A stretch of 64,000 nt of DNA from an uncultured Acetatifactor sp. GTDB lineage: Bacteria; Bacillota; Clostridia; Lachnospirales; Lachnospiraceae. A model generated the notes under the pieces. It had not been told where the DNA came from and ran no database searches. It worked only from the letters and a program-made list of their open reading frames with translations. The DNA lies in the NCBI GenBank assembly GCA_949840935.1, contig CATKXX010000015.1:1-64000 (forward strand). The letters are read 5' to 3'. Shown here in pieces: positions 7,248 through 17,629 of this stretch. The stretch's first letter is position 1. The number at the start of each line of letters is the position of its first letter. The translations under genes were made by a program, and so were the position numbers.

Positions 7248-9132
7248 AATTCTCAAAAGATATTTTGGATATGATACCTTTCGGGAAGGGCAGGAGCTTT
7301 TGACAGACTGTATTTTAAACGGCAGGGATGTGCTGGGTATCATGCCCACCGGGGCGGGGAAGTCCATCTGTTATCAGGTTCCGGCATTGCTGTTTCCCGG
7401 AATTACGCTGGTCATCTCACCTCTGATCTCTCTGATGAAGGATCAGGTTCAGTCACTGAACCATGCAGGCATACATGCAGCCTATATCAACAGTTCCCTG
7501 ACAGAAAATCAAATAGCAAAGGCATTACAATATGCCGCGGAAGGGCGGTATAAGATCATTTATGTGGCACCGGAGCGTCTGGAGACGGCTTCCTTTTTGT
7601 GGTTTGTTCAGAGAGTGGAGATCAGTATGGTGGCCGTTGATGAGGCTCACTGTATTTCCCAGTGGGGACAGGATTTCCGTCCCAGTTATCTGAAGATAGT
7701 CCGGTTTGTGGAACAGCTGCCGGTTCGCCCTGTGTTGAGCGCCTTTACGGCTACGGCTACCGGGGCGGTAAAGGAAGACATTATCTGTGTGCTTGGGCTC
7801 AGGGATCCGGAAATCCTTGTTACGGGATTTGACAGGAAAAATCTGTATTTTGGTGTGGAAACACCCAGGCGAAGGGATGAGTTTGTGGCGGATTATGTGC
7901 GGGGGCACAGCGGCGAGAGCGGTATCGTTTACTGTTCCACAAGGAAAAATGTGGAGCAGGTGCATGAAATGTTGTGTGGGATGGGAATTCCTGCTGCGCG
8001 GTATCATGCAGGACTGTCCGCAGAGGAGCGCAAGAGCAGCCAGGATGCTTTTATCTATGATGTAAAGCCTGTCATTGTGGCCACTAACGCTTTCGGTATG
8101 GGTATCGACAAATCCAATGTCCGCTATGTGCTTCATTATAATATGCCCCAGAGTATGGAGAATTATTACCAGGAAGCAGGGCGTGCGGGAAGGGACGGCG
8201 AGCCCTCGGAATGCATTTTGCTGTATTCTCCCCAGGATATTATGGTGAACCGTTTCCTGATTGAAAATAAGGAACAGAGGGAGGACAGCTTTGACGAAGC
8301 CCAGCTGCAGGCAATCCGCGAGCGTGATGAGGAGCGCCTGCGGGTTATGAGCTTTTATTGTTCCACCACGGATTGCCTTCGCGATTACATCTTAAAGTAT
8401 TTCGGCGAATATGGGGGCGGGGACTGCGGTAACTGCTCCAACTGCAGCGGGGAATTCGAGGATGTGGATATGTCGGAGGAGGCCGCTGTGATCGTCCGCT
8501 GCATCAGGGAGCTGGGAGGGCGGTATGGGATCAATGTAGTGGCCGGGACACTTACGGGAGCGCAGACTGCAAAGCTGCGGGAATACAACGTTAAGAGATT
8601 TGCTTCCTTTGGGACATTGAGCAGGCGCAGGGAAACAGAGATCAAGAAGATGATCCAGAAGCTGCTCCAGGACGGGGTTCTGGCACAGACCGCGGATAAA
8701 TACGCCCTGTTGAGGCTGGCTCCTCTGGCAAAGGAGGTAGAGGACGGCAGAAGGAGAGTGATTATGAGGGTGCCATCCCGGGCGAGGGCATCTGTGGCAT
8801 CTGACGGCAGAAAATCGGCCCAGGGACAGGCCAGCCAGGGGAGAAGCAGGAAGGGCCGCAGGTCAGATGTGCTTAATTCCCAGGGGCTGGAGTGTTTTGA
8901 GGCCCTGCGCGCCCTGCGGACAGAACTGGCAAGAGAGGAGTCTTTGCCGCCTTATATTGTCTTTTCTGATAAAACACTGGTGGATATGTGTGTCAGGCTT
9001 CCCTTTACCAGGGAGGAGATGCTGCAGGTATCCGGTGTGGGCGAGCATAAATACGAAAAGTATGGGGAGCGGTTTATCAGCCGGATAAAAGAATTTACAG
9101 GAGGGGTAAAAGGAAAATATTATTTTGGCTGA
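7222..9132 (+). CDS. recQ: ATP-dependent DNA helicase RecQ
   Basis: FGYDTFREGQ, GIMPTGAGKSICYQVPAL, VDEAHCISQWGQDFRP, FGMGIDKSNVRYVLHYNMPQSMENYYQEAGRAGRDG, CGNCSNC zinc site, HRDC-like C-terminus. Confidence 0.96.
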   Translation: MKDTLDKYEILKRYFGYDTFREGQELLTDCILNGRDVLGIMPTGAGKSICYQVPALLFPGITLVISPLISLMKDQVQSLNHAGIHAAYINSSLTENQIAKALQYAAEGRYKIIYVAPERLETASFLWFVQRVEISMVAVDEAHCISQWGQDFRPSYLKIVRFVEQLPVRPVLSAFTATATGAVKEDIICVLGLRDPEILVTGFDRKNLYFGVETPRRRDEFVADYVRGHSGESGIVYCSTRKNVEQVHEMLCGMGIPAARYHAGLSAEERKSSQDAFIYDVKPVIVATNAFGMGIDKSNVRYVLHYNMPQSMENYYQEAGRAGRDGEPSECILLYSPQDIMVNRFLIENKEQREDSFDEAQLQAIRERDEERLRVMSFYCSTTDCLRDYILKYFGEYGGGDCGNCSNCSGEFEDVDMSEEAAVIVRCIRELGGRYGINVVAGTLTGAQTAKLREYNVKRFASFGTLSRRRETEIKKMIQKLLQDGVLAQTADKYALLRLAPLAKEVEDGRRRVIMRVPSRARASVASDGRKSAQGQASQGRSRKGRRSDVLNSQGLECFEALRALRTELAREESLPPYIVFSDKTLVDMCVRLPFTREEMLQVSGVGEHKYEKYGERFISRIKEFTGGVKGKYYFG

Positions 9133-9231
9133 TTTGGAGCAGGAGATATCCCGTGATACAATATGGATACATCTGTAGTGCAGAATGGAATAGACAGTTT
9201 ATAGATAAGGCAGAAGAAACGGGGGAAAGGG

Positions 9232-9888
9232 ATGTTAAAGATTTTGATTGCAGAGGATGAGGAGCCTATTGCAAATCTGATCAGGATGAATTTAAGACGG
9301 GCAGGCTACAACTGCATCTGGGCTGCGGACGGTGAGACCGCTGCAGATTATATGGAAAAGGAGAAGCCGGATCTGGTATTGCTTGATGTGATGCTTCCGG
9401 GTATCAACGGGTATGAGCTGATGGAATATGCCAGGACACTGGAGCTTCCGGTTATTTTCCTGACAGCGTTGGGAAGTACCGAAAATAAAGTGAAGGGCCT
9501 GAAAATGGGGGCAGATGATTATCTGCCCAAGCCCTTTGAGATAGTGGAGCTGCTGGCAAGAGTGGAAGCAGTACTTCGCAGATATCATAAGACGGAGAGT
9601 GTGCTGGAGGTATTCGACATTGTCATCGATACCGCTTCCAGGGCGGTTACCAGGGGCGGGGAGCAGATTCCCCTTACCATGAAGGAATTCGATCTTCTGC
9701 TTTTACTTGCCAGGAACCGGAATATAGCGTTATACAGAGAGACGATTTACGAGACGGTCTGGGGCGGGGAATATGGGGGGCAGAGCAGGACTGTTGACCT
9801 GCACATCCAGAGGCTTAAGAAAAAGCTGAATTGGGATAATGAAATTTCTGCGGTGTATAAGGTGGGATATCGACTGGAGGCGGAATGA
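9232..9888 (+). CDS. two-component response regulator, OmpR family
   Basis: receiver (LIAEDEEPI..LVLLDVMLPG..KPFEIVELLARV) plus winged-helix C-terminus. Confidence 0.95.
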   Translation: MLKILIAEDEEPIANLIRMNLRRAGYNCIWAADGETAADYMEKEKPDLVLLDVMLPGINGYELMEYARTLELPVIFLTALGSTENKVKGLKMGADDYLPKPFEIVELLARVEAVLRRYHKTESVLEVFDIVIDTASRAVTRGGEQIPLTMKEFDLLLLLARNRNIALYRETIYETVWGGEYGGQSRTVDLHIQRLKKKLNWDNEISAVYKVGYRLEAE

Positions 9889-11378
9889 GATTTTCAGATA
9901 AGCTGTTTCTTGCCACAACGGCGCTGTTGACAGCTATTTTTATGGTATTTGGGATCTGGATGCTCTCCTCTAATTTTACGCAGCTTCTGAACAGGGAGAT
10001 TGAACGCGGGAACAGCGAGAGCAGGATGTATGCCTTTCTGTTTGAGATGGGCTATCGTTCCACAGAGGATTATGGAGAGGATTATGCGGTCAGCAGGACA
10101 TTGGACAGTATTACGCACAGTGTTGAGCGGGAGGGAAGCCGCCTTTTTGTACAAAGGGGGGACGGCTCCTATTATGTCGGGGAAAGCTATGTGTCAGGGG
10201 AAGGCTTTGGGCAGGAGATACAGAACCTGATAGCAGCTCTTGAGCTTGCGGGAAATACGTATGGATACTGTATCCGTAAGTTTGGCAGCGCATACTATAT
10301 GTTTATGGTTACCGTTACGGAGACCTCGGAGCAACGTCTTTACCTTGGCCTGTGCCGTGAGCTGACGCCGGTCTATGAGAACAGGGCCGAACTTCTCAGA
10401 CAGTACCGGATGGCGCTCCTGGGACTGTTGGTGATTGGAAGCATTGGTATATATGGCCTTTCCAGGTACATTACCAGGCCTATCCGCAATCTTGACCGCA
10501 TGGCAAAACAGATTTCCAGCGGCAGGATAGAGCTGCGTTCAGCGAATAAGAGCCCGGATGAAATCGGTGAGCTGGCAAGAAGCTTCAACCGCATGGCGGA
10601 CAGGCTGGTGGAGCAGGCAGAAGCAAAGGCCATGGAGGCGAAGCAGAAAGAGGATTTTACGGCAGCGTTTGCCCATGAGCTGAAGACTCCCCTGACCTCT
10701 ATCATCGGGTACGCAGATATGATGAATTCCATGAAAATATCGGATGAGGAGAGGGCGGAGGCCACCTTCTATATATACAGCCAGGGTAAACGTCTGGAAA
10801 GCCTGTCCCACAAGCTGCTGGAGCTTGTGAGCATGGATAAGAATCCCCTGGAAAGCAGGCCCATACAGACAAAGCTGATCGAAGAAAATATCAGGACTAC
10901 GGTAAGGCCCATCTGGGATCAGAAAAAGATCCATGGTAAGGTGGATATGGATAAGGGTGTGATCTGTGGGGATCTTGATCTTCTTCTCTCCCTGTTCTAT
11001 AATCTGCTGGATAATGCGGCAAAGGCCATGGACAAGGGGGATCGGGGATTTATTCTGTTAAAGGGGCTCAATCTCCCCAGCGGTGAGTATGAGATTAAGG
11101 TGGTGGACAATGGGAGGGGAATCCCGGGTGAGGAGATCAGCCGTATTACGGAAGCTTTTTATATGGTGGATAAGTCCCGTTCCCGCAAGGAGGGCGGCGC
11201 CGGTATCGGCATGGCGCTTTGTTATAAGATCATTAAGCTGCACGGCGGTATCCTGCAGATTGACAGCAGGCTGGGAGAAGGAACCGTCATGAAGGTGGTA
11301 TTTCCTGCAGGTGCGGTCAAGAAGGAAAGAGCGAATGAGCGGAAAAAGAAATCAAGACAGGCAGAGGCCTCATCGTAG
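9885..11378 (+). CDS. sensor histidine kinase with HAMP domain
   Basis: two TM segments, HAMP, FAHELKTPLTSIIGYADMM, N/G boxes LLDNAAKAM, GRGIPGEE, GIGMALCYKIIKLHGG; ATGA overlap with the response regulator. Confidence 0.95.
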   Translation: MRFSDKLFLATTALLTAIFMVFGIWMLSSNFTQLLNREIERGNSESRMYAFLFEMGYRSTEDYGEDYAVSRTLDSITHSVEREGSRLFVQRGDGSYYVGESYVSGEGFGQEIQNLIAALELAGNTYGYCIRKFGSAYYMFMVTVTETSEQRLYLGLCRELTPVYENRAELLRQYRMALLGLLVIGSIGIYGLSRYITRPIRNLDRMAKQISSGRIELRSANKSPDEIGELARSFNRMADRLVEQAEAKAMEAKQKEDFTAAFAHELKTPLTSIIGYADMMNSMKISDEERAEATFYIYSQGKRLESLSHKLLELVSMDKNPLESRPIQTKLIEENIRTTVRPIWDQKKIHGKVDMDKGVICGDLDLLLSLFYNLLDNAAKAMDKGDRGFILLKGLNLPSGEYEIKVVDNGRGIPGEEISRITEAFYMVDKSRSRKEGGAGIGMALCYKIIKLHGGILQIDSRLGEGTVMKVVFPAGAVKKERANERKKKSRQAEASS

Positions 11379-12411
11379 ACTGGAAAGAATGCTTATTTAT
11401 ATCCTTTTTATACTGGCGCTTGGGGGCTTGGTAGGAGCCGCATTTATCAGTCCAAGATGGGTTTTCGGGATTCAGGACGGCATCCAGTGCCAGGAAATGG
11501 TTCTGGAGGAGAGGGAAAATGTAGATGTCACAGCTCTGAGCACTAACTACGAGGTTTCCTTTTATCGCAGGATGACTAATTTTGCAGAAAATCCTCCGGA
11601 TATCGTGAATTATTACGTGACTTCGGAAGAATTGACGGATTATCAGGAGCTGCAGAGATTTTTACAGTCGGAGTCCGGGCTGTACAGGGATAATATATTG
11701 ATGTTGACAGAAATGGGGCTGATCACCCAGGATATATTCACCAGCAATATCAGCAGCTGGAAGCAGTATGTGATCTACAGCGACGATTATACCAGGGGGG
11801 TTAACTTTATTCTGTGGTACATTGAATTGGAATCTGCATATGAATCGACTGGGACATTTAAACTCCTCCTGGAGGCTGAAACAGGAGACGTATACGGAGT
11901 GCAGGCTGATACGGGCGACCTGTGGGTGGAAGGATACGAGAAAGGGGTCGATAAGACTGTCATAAGCCTGGAGGAATTCCTGGGAATGAGTAATTATTCA
12001 GACTACTACTATTCCTGGGAGACGATTGCATACTATTTCAGCGGGATGAATGAGACGGACTATTACAGCGACTACAAGCAGTACCTTGAGCAGTCCAGGT
12101 TCTATGAGGACGCAATTTATGCGGAAAAGGCTGCCCAGGAAATGATGGATGGTGTGGAACAGAACAGTGTCAGCATTGGGACTGAGTCAAATTTATGGAC
12201 GGGCGATTCCCTGGTTGATTATTGGATGGAGCATCCGCCGCGGTTCATCAGCCGGAATAATGGCAACCGGCTGGAGTGCACATTCCCTTATGGGAAAAGT
12301 GATATGGTCTTTCGGATAGAGACAAAAGATAGCGTGCCCTATCCCTGGATACTGCACGATATTACGGTTGGCTTTCCTGCGGTCTATGAGTTGATTCCTG
12401 AGTTTGGGTAA
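11335..12411 (+). CDS. hypothetical membrane-anchored protein linked to the two-component system
   Basis: N-terminal TM segment and extracytoplasmic domain; overlaps the kinase 3' end. Confidence 0.7.
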   Translation: MSGKRNQDRQRPHRRLERMLIYILFILALGGLVGAAFISPRWVFGIQDGIQCQEMVLEERENVDVTALSTNYEVSFYRRMTNFAENPPDIVNYYVTSEELTDYQELQRFLQSESGLYRDNILMLTEMGLITQDIFTSNISSWKQYVIYSDDYTRGVNFILWYIELESAYESTGTFKLLLEAETGDVYGVQADTGDLWVEGYEKGVDKTVISLEEFLGMSNYSDYYYSWETIAYYFSGMNETDYYSDYKQYLEQSRFYEDAIYAEKAAQEMMDGVEQNSVSIGTESNLWTGDSLVDYWMEHPPRFISRNNGNRLECTFPYGKSDMVFRIETKDSVPYPWILHDITVGFPAVYELIPEFG

Positions 12412-12470
12412 AACAGGAATAATAAGGCCTTTGCACTGATATATTTAAAAAAAAGTACAGAGGCTTTACT

Positions 12471-13898
12471 TTGATAAAATTAGAAGAATGGATCAGGAGG
12501 CTTGACGACCTGGTGTGGGGGCCGTGGCTGCTGTTTTTGCTGCTGGGGACAGGGATATATCTGATGGTCAGCCTGAGGTTTCTGCCTCTCAAAAATCTGA
12601 AATTTGCTTTTTTCTGCGCGCTTGGCAGGGAGGGGAAACCCCGGCTGCAGGAAACGGGACAAGGGAAAGGGCGGGGAAGGAAGTATACAGGGAAGGGGAA
12701 GGCATCCTCCGGCCAGGTGTCGTCCCTGGCATCCCTCACCACGGAGCTTGCCGCTACCATGGGAACGGGTAATATTGTGGGAGTTGCAACAGCGATGGTG
12801 CTTGGAGGGCCGGGAGCCCTGTTCTGGATGGTGGTTACCAGCCTGATCGGAATGGCTACCAAGCTGGTGGAAAGTACATTGTCCGTTACATATCGGTGTA
12901 AAAATGAATTGGGAGAGACGGTAGGCGGCCCCATGTATACTATGGCCGCTGCACTTCCGGGAAAATCCTTTGGCAGAATGCTTGGGACGCTATTTGCGCT
13001 GTTCGCTGTTCTTGCTTCTTTCGGAATGGGGAATATGACGCAGTCCAACTCCATTGCAGATGCCCTGTATGTCACCTTCCAGGTGCCCAGAGCGGCTGCC
13101 GCCCTGGGAGTGACACTGATGACCATTCTCGTAGTCCTGGGAGGGATTGGATATATCGCGAAGCTGACACGGATTATGGTGCCTTTTATGGGAGTCTTTT
13201 ACCTTTTGGGGACGCTGGCTGTGATTCTGACTCATTGGAGGAACCTTCCCCTTGCCATAGGCGGCATCCTGACGGCGGCATTCTGTCCTCAGGCAGTATC
13301 GGGAGGGTTGTTCGGTACGGTTATGGTTTCTATGGGACAGTCCCTGCGATGGGGTGTTTCCAGGGGGATTTTTTCCAATGAGGCGGGGCTGGGCGCAGCA
13401 GGGATTTCCGCCGCGGCGGCGGACACGAAGGATGCGGTGAAACAGGGGTATATCAGTATGACGGGAGTCTTTCTGGATACCGTAATCATGTGTTCCCTGA
13501 CCGGGCTGGCGCTGGCTTCTTCCGGTGCGCTTGGGATGACCGATGGGGCGGGCAGACCTCTGACAGGGACGGCGCTGACTCTGGCTGCTTTCGAGAGCAC
13601 CCTGGGAGACTGGGGGGAAAGGTTTGTCAGTGTCAGCATCGTGCTCTTTGCCTTTGCCACGATTGCAGGCTGGGCTTATCAGGGAGAGAGGGCTTTTGAA
13701 TTCCTGATGAAAGGAAAAGTTTCTTATAATATGTGGTATCGATTTATCTATGCGTTGATGGCTTTTCTGGGGTGCGTCTGTTCCCTGGAAGCAGTATGGA
13801 ATCTGTCGGATATCTGTAATGCACTGATGGCAGTCCCCAATTTAATCTGCGTGATTCTTTTGTCGCCCGGAGTATGCAGAAGGATACGGGAATATTAA
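12471..13898 (+). CDS. alanine/glycine:cation symporter (AGCS) family protein
   Basis: TMGTGNIVGVATAMVLGGPGALFWMVVTSLIGMATKLVESTLSV and SNEAGLGAAGISAAAADTKDAVKQGYISMTGVFLDT; probable TTG start. Confidence 0.93.
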   Translation: MIKLEEWIRRLDDLVWGPWLLFLLLGTGIYLMVSLRFLPLKNLKFAFFCALGREGKPRLQETGQGKGRGRKYTGKGKASSGQVSSLASLTTELAATMGTGNIVGVATAMVLGGPGALFWMVVTSLIGMATKLVESTLSVTYRCKNELGETVGGPMYTMAAALPGKSFGRMLGTLFALFAVLASFGMGNMTQSNSIADALYVTFQVPRAAAALGVTLMTILVVLGGIGYIAKLTRIMVPFMGVFYLLGTLAVILTHWRNLPLAIGGILTAAFCPQAVSGGLFGTVMVSMGQSLRWGVSRGIFSNEAGLGAAGISAAAADTKDAVKQGYISMTGVFLDTVIMCSLTGLALASSGALGMTDGAGRPLTGTALTLAAFESTLGDWGERFVSVSIVLFAFATIAGWAYQGERAFEFLMKGKVSYNMWYRFIYALMAFLGCVCSLEAVWNLSDICNALMAVPNLICVILLSPGVCRRIREY

Positions 13899-14013
13899 AT
13901 AATATCTAAAAATGCAGGCAGATTTTCAGTGATAGTGTCCATATGATTTATAGAGATATTTTGATATACTAAAAATGTTTATTTATCCAATAGATACAGC
14001 AAGGAGGATTTAT

Positions 14014-14418
14014 ATGAGTTTTGAAAAACCGTTGGTCATTGATGTGGGTATGTCGGAAGGTGTATACGCGGCATCTGGTGCCTGTGACTGTTTCTCCATT
14101 GAAAATATTCATGAGAATGCTGATGCGGCTATGGGATACTTCCTGGAATGGAATATCGTACATAATCAGACCCATAGTCATACGGTGGAGACAGACTGGG
14201 CAAATCTTTATGCAGAGATTACCTTTACCACGACGATTCCGGCTACTGTCACGGTGCGGAATCCTGCCAATGCTGTTATTTCCGGGAATAAAGTTATCTT
14301 AAATCTTGAAACAGTCGTTCCGGCGGATGCAGGTGATTTCTCTTATAATGCTATTATTTTGGCAGGAGAGGGTTCGTCGAGCCTGCGCTATCAGTCGATT
14401 GAGTCTAAGCACAGATAA
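14014..14418 (+). CDS. hypothetical protein, predicted beta-rich (134 aa)
   Basis: ORF with SD aaggagg before ATGAGTTTTGAAAAACCG; no family recognised. Confidence 0.65.
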   Translation: MSFEKPLVIDVGMSEGVYAASGACDCFSIENIHENADAAMGYFLEWNIVHNQTHSHTVETDWANLYAEITFTTTIPATVTVRNPANAVISGNKVILNLETVVPADAGDFSYNAIILAGEGSSSLRYQSIESKHR

Positions 14419-14468
14419 GGACACAGGAGCCGGATGCTTCCTGTGCAGGCAGTGAAAAGGGCAATACG

Positions 14469-14510
14469 GGAGACAGGGAGCCGGGAGGGCTTTTCCCTGC
14501 CTCCTTTTTT
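14469..14510 (+). terminator. intrinsic terminator
   Basis: ggagacaggga...tccctgcctcc followed by tttttt. Confidence 0.75.
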
Positions 14511-14553
14511 CCGTGGATGAGAGTATATCCGTGAAAAAGGATGAAAATAGGAA

Positions 14554-14582
14554 TTGTGATGAATCGGGAAACGTGGTATGAT
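14554..14582 (+). promoter_or_regulatory. promoter upstream of pepT
   Basis: TTGTGA - 17 bp - TATGAT. Confidence 0.5.
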
Positions 14583-14632
14583 AAATAAGTTATTTTCAGG
14601 CTTACTACGGTGAAAAAAGAAGGAGATTATAC

Positions 14633-15868
14633 ATGACTGTATCCAGGACTATTGAATACTTTTTACAATATGTAATGATAGACACACAATCCGATGAGAC
14701 TACGGGGGTCACACCCAGCACCCCGAAACAGCATGAATTGGCGGAACTGCTGGCCAGGCAGCTTCAGGATATGGGAGCGGAGGAGATTGCCTATGACAGG
14801 GAGCATTGCTATCTCTACGCAACGATTCCGGCCACCACAGGCTGTGAAAATGCGCCGGTGCTGGGATTTATTGCTCACATGGATACGTCCCCTGCAGTAT
14901 CCGGAGCCGGGGTTAAGCCGCGGATTATAGAAAATTATGACGGAAAGGATATCCTGCTGAATGAGGCGGAGAATATTGTGCTTTCCGTTTCGGATTTTCC
15001 GGATATTACGAGGCTGAAGGGAAAGGATCTCATTGTTACTGACGGCACTACGCTTTTAGGCGCTGATGATAAGGCAGGGATAGCGGAGATTATGGGTGCC
15101 TGTGAATATCTTTTGCAGCATCCTGAGATAAGGCATGGCAGGCTGCGGATTGGATTTACGCCTGATGAGGAGATAGGAGAAGGAGCGGATCATTTTGATG
15201 TAGGGCTCTTTGGAGCGGATTTTGCCTATACGGTGGACGGTGGTGAGCTGGGCGAGCTGGAGGATGAGACCTTTAACGCGGCGTCAGGCAGGCTGACGGT
15301 ATCTGGGCGCAGCGTGCATCCTGGCAGCGCCAAAGGAAAGATGATCAATGCAATCCTGATAGCACAGGAATTTCAGGGCCTTCTTCCTGTATTCCAGAAC
15401 CCCATGTACACGGAAGGGAGGGAGGGCTTCTTCCATTTAGACCGTATAGAGGGAAATGTGGAGAAGACGGTTGCGGAATACATTATCCGGGATCACGACA
15501 GGAATGCTTTTGAACAAAAAAAGGCAGTTTTTGCGCGGTGTGCGGATTTCCTGAATGCAAAATATGGCCAGGGAACGGCCTGCGCAGAGGTGAAGGACTC
15601 TTATTATAATATGCGTGAGGTGCTGAAGGAGCATGAGCATCTTATGGAAAACGCAGCCAGCCTTCTGCGGACTTTGGGTGTAGAGCCCATCGTGAATCCC
15701 GTCAGAGGGGGCACCGACGGCGCAAGGCTTTCTTTTATGGGGCTGCCCTGCCCCAACCTCTGTACTGGAGGGGCGAATTACCACAGCCGTTTTGAATATG
15801 CCTGTGTCCAGTCTATGGACATGGTTACGGAGCTGCTGATCCTGCTGGCGGAGAAGTATTCTTCATGA
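14633..15868 (+). CDS. pepT: peptidase T (tripeptide aminopeptidase)
   Basis: FIAHMDTSPAVSGAGVKPRI, DGTTLLGADDKAGIAEIM, FTPDEEIGEGADHFDV, PVRGGTDGARLSFMGLPCPNL. Confidence 0.96.
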   Translation: MTVSRTIEYFLQYVMIDTQSDETTGVTPSTPKQHELAELLARQLQDMGAEEIAYDREHCYLYATIPATTGCENAPVLGFIAHMDTSPAVSGAGVKPRIIENYDGKDILLNEAENIVLSVSDFPDITRLKGKDLIVTDGTTLLGADDKAGIAEIMGACEYLLQHPEIRHGRLRIGFTPDEEIGEGADHFDVGLFGADFAYTVDGGELGELEDETFNAASGRLTVSGRSVHPGSAKGKMINAILIAQEFQGLLPVFQNPMYTEGREGFFHLDRIEGNVEKTVAEYIIRDHDRNAFEQKKAVFARCADFLNAKYGQGTACAEVKDSYYNMREVLKEHEHLMENAASLLRTLGVEPIVNPVRGGTDGARLSFMGLPCPNLCTGGANYHSRFEYACVQSMDMVTELLILLAEKYSS

Positions 15869-15895
15869 CCAAGGTACAGGAGGGAGGGTAACTTA

Positions 15896-17512
15896 TTGCA
15901 AATGATCCCTTTTAGAGATATGAAAATGTATAATGAAGCTTCGCATCATAACGAAATTGATTTAGATAAAATAGATATAGCCGCAGAGCCGCCCACAGAG
16001 GAACCGGCCAGACAATACTATTTTATGGCAAAATGCCGGAAGTGGGTGCGGGAGTTTGAACAAAAAAACGGGCGGTTGCCCACCGCCTGCGTGACGACTT
16101 TCGGTTGTCAGATGAACGCCAGGGATTCTGAAAAGCTGGCGGGAATCCTGGGGCAGGCAGGCTATGTGCTCACGGACAGTGAGGACGCTGATTTTGTGAT
16201 CTTCAACACCTGTACCGTCCGGGATAACGCTAATCAGAAGGTTTACGGCAGGCTGGGCGAATTGAATGGCCGTAAGAAAAGAAATCCCGCCATGGAGATT
16301 GCCCTTTGCGGCTGTATGACCCAGGAGCCCCAGGTGGTGGAAAGGCTGAAAAAGAGCTATCCCTTTGTCAACCTGATTTTCGGAACACACAATATTTTTA
16401 AATTTGCGGAGCTTTTACATACCGTCCATGAAAACGGGGACGGTATGGTGATCGATATCTGGCCGGATGCAGACAGGATTGTGGAGGAGCTGCCCACAGA
16501 GCGGAAGTATCCTTTTAAGTCCGGCATCAACATCATGTTTGGGTGCAACAATTTCTGCAGCTATTGCATTGTCCCTTACGTCAGAGGCCGGGAGAGAAGC
16601 AGGGAACCGAAGGATATTCTCAGGGAGATTCAACGGCTGGTACAGGACGGGGTGGTGGAGGTCATGCTGCTGGGCCAGAATGTGAATTCCTACGGTAAAA
16701 ATCTGGAAAATCCCATGACCTTCGCCCAGCTTCTGCGGGAGGTGGAACGGATTGAGGGCTTGAAACGGATCCGCTTTATGACTTCCCATCCCAAGGATCT
16801 GTCCGACGAGCTGATTCAGGTGATGAAGGAATCGAAAAAGATCTGCCGCCATCTTCACCTGCCCCTTCAGTCCGGTTCCACGAAAATCCTCACCCGCATG
16901 AACCGCCGCTATACAAAGGAACAGTATCTGGAATTGGCGGGAAAAATCCGCCGGGAGATTCCCGATATAGCTATCACCACGGATATTATTGTGGGATTTC
17001 CGGGGGAGACGGAAGCAGATTTGGAGGAGACCATAGACGTAGTCCGCAGGGTCAGGTTTGACAACGCCTTTACCTTTATCTATTCCAAACGGACAGGTAC
17101 CCCCGCCGCGGCGATGGAAGACCAGGTTCCGGAGGAACAGGTGCGGAAAGGTTTTGACAGGCTGCTTAAGGTGGTGCAGGATACGGCAAAGGAACAGGCG
17201 GAGAAGTATAGAGGGCGTGTTATGGAAGCACTGATCGAGTCGGTCAATGAGAAAAACGGCATGGCAGGCGGGCAGACGAAAAGAGTCAACGCCGACAGGG
17301 AAAGCAGCGGGGCTGCCGACGATCATGGGTATGCGGCTGAAACAATGGTTACAGGCAGGCTTTCCAACAATACCATTGTCCATCTTCCCGGGGATGCGTC
17401 CATGGTCGGGAAACTGGTCAGCGTCTCCCTGGATCAATGCTGCGGATTCTATTACACAGGTCATGTGGCGGACAGCTCTTTCACGGATGAGGAAGAAAAA
17501 ATTATACAGTAA
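15896..17512 (+). CDS. miaB: tRNA-2-methylthio-N6-dimethylallyladenosine synthase
   Basis: TTFGCQMNARDSEKLAGIL, radical SAM GCNNFCSYCIVPYVRGRERSR, HLPLQSGS, TRAM C-terminus. Confidence 0.96.
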   Translation: MQMIPFRDMKMYNEASHHNEIDLDKIDIAAEPPTEEPARQYYFMAKCRKWVREFEQKNGRLPTACVTTFGCQMNARDSEKLAGILGQAGYVLTDSEDADFVIFNTCTVRDNANQKVYGRLGELNGRKKRNPAMEIALCGCMTQEPQVVERLKKSYPFVNLIFGTHNIFKFAELLHTVHENGDGMVIDIWPDADRIVEELPTERKYPFKSGINIMFGCNNFCSYCIVPYVRGRERSREPKDILREIQRLVQDGVVEVMLLGQNVNSYGKNLENPMTFAQLLREVERIEGLKRIRFMTSHPKDLSDELIQVMKESKKICRHLHLPLQSGSTKILTRMNRRYTKEQYLELAGKIRREIPDIAITTDIIVGFPGETEADLEETIDVVRRVRFDNAFTFIYSKRTGTPAAAMEDQVPEEQVRKGFDRLLKVVQDTAKEQAEKYRGRVMEALIESVNEKNGMAGGQTKRVNADRESSGAADDHGYAAETMVTGRLSNNTIVHLPGDASMVGKLVSVSLDQCCGFYYTGHVADSSFTDEEEKIIQ

Positions 17513-17629
17513 GCAGTAAGCCCGGTACGGTAATTCCGGGGAAATCAATCCTGCCATGGCCTGATGATCTGCTGTTTGCGGTTACAAACCTGCAAGACAA
17601 GATATTTTGAGGGTGGAATGTAAAAATAC

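Noticed and set aside
12412-12470. Glycine riboswitch upstream of the AGCS symporter
   Set aside because: Only about 60 nt between genes, too short for the aptamer and no matching motifs.
16415-17557. 380-aa minus-strand ORF opposite miaB
   Set aside because: Shadow of miaB codon bias; His/Pro/Leu-rich without recognisable domains.
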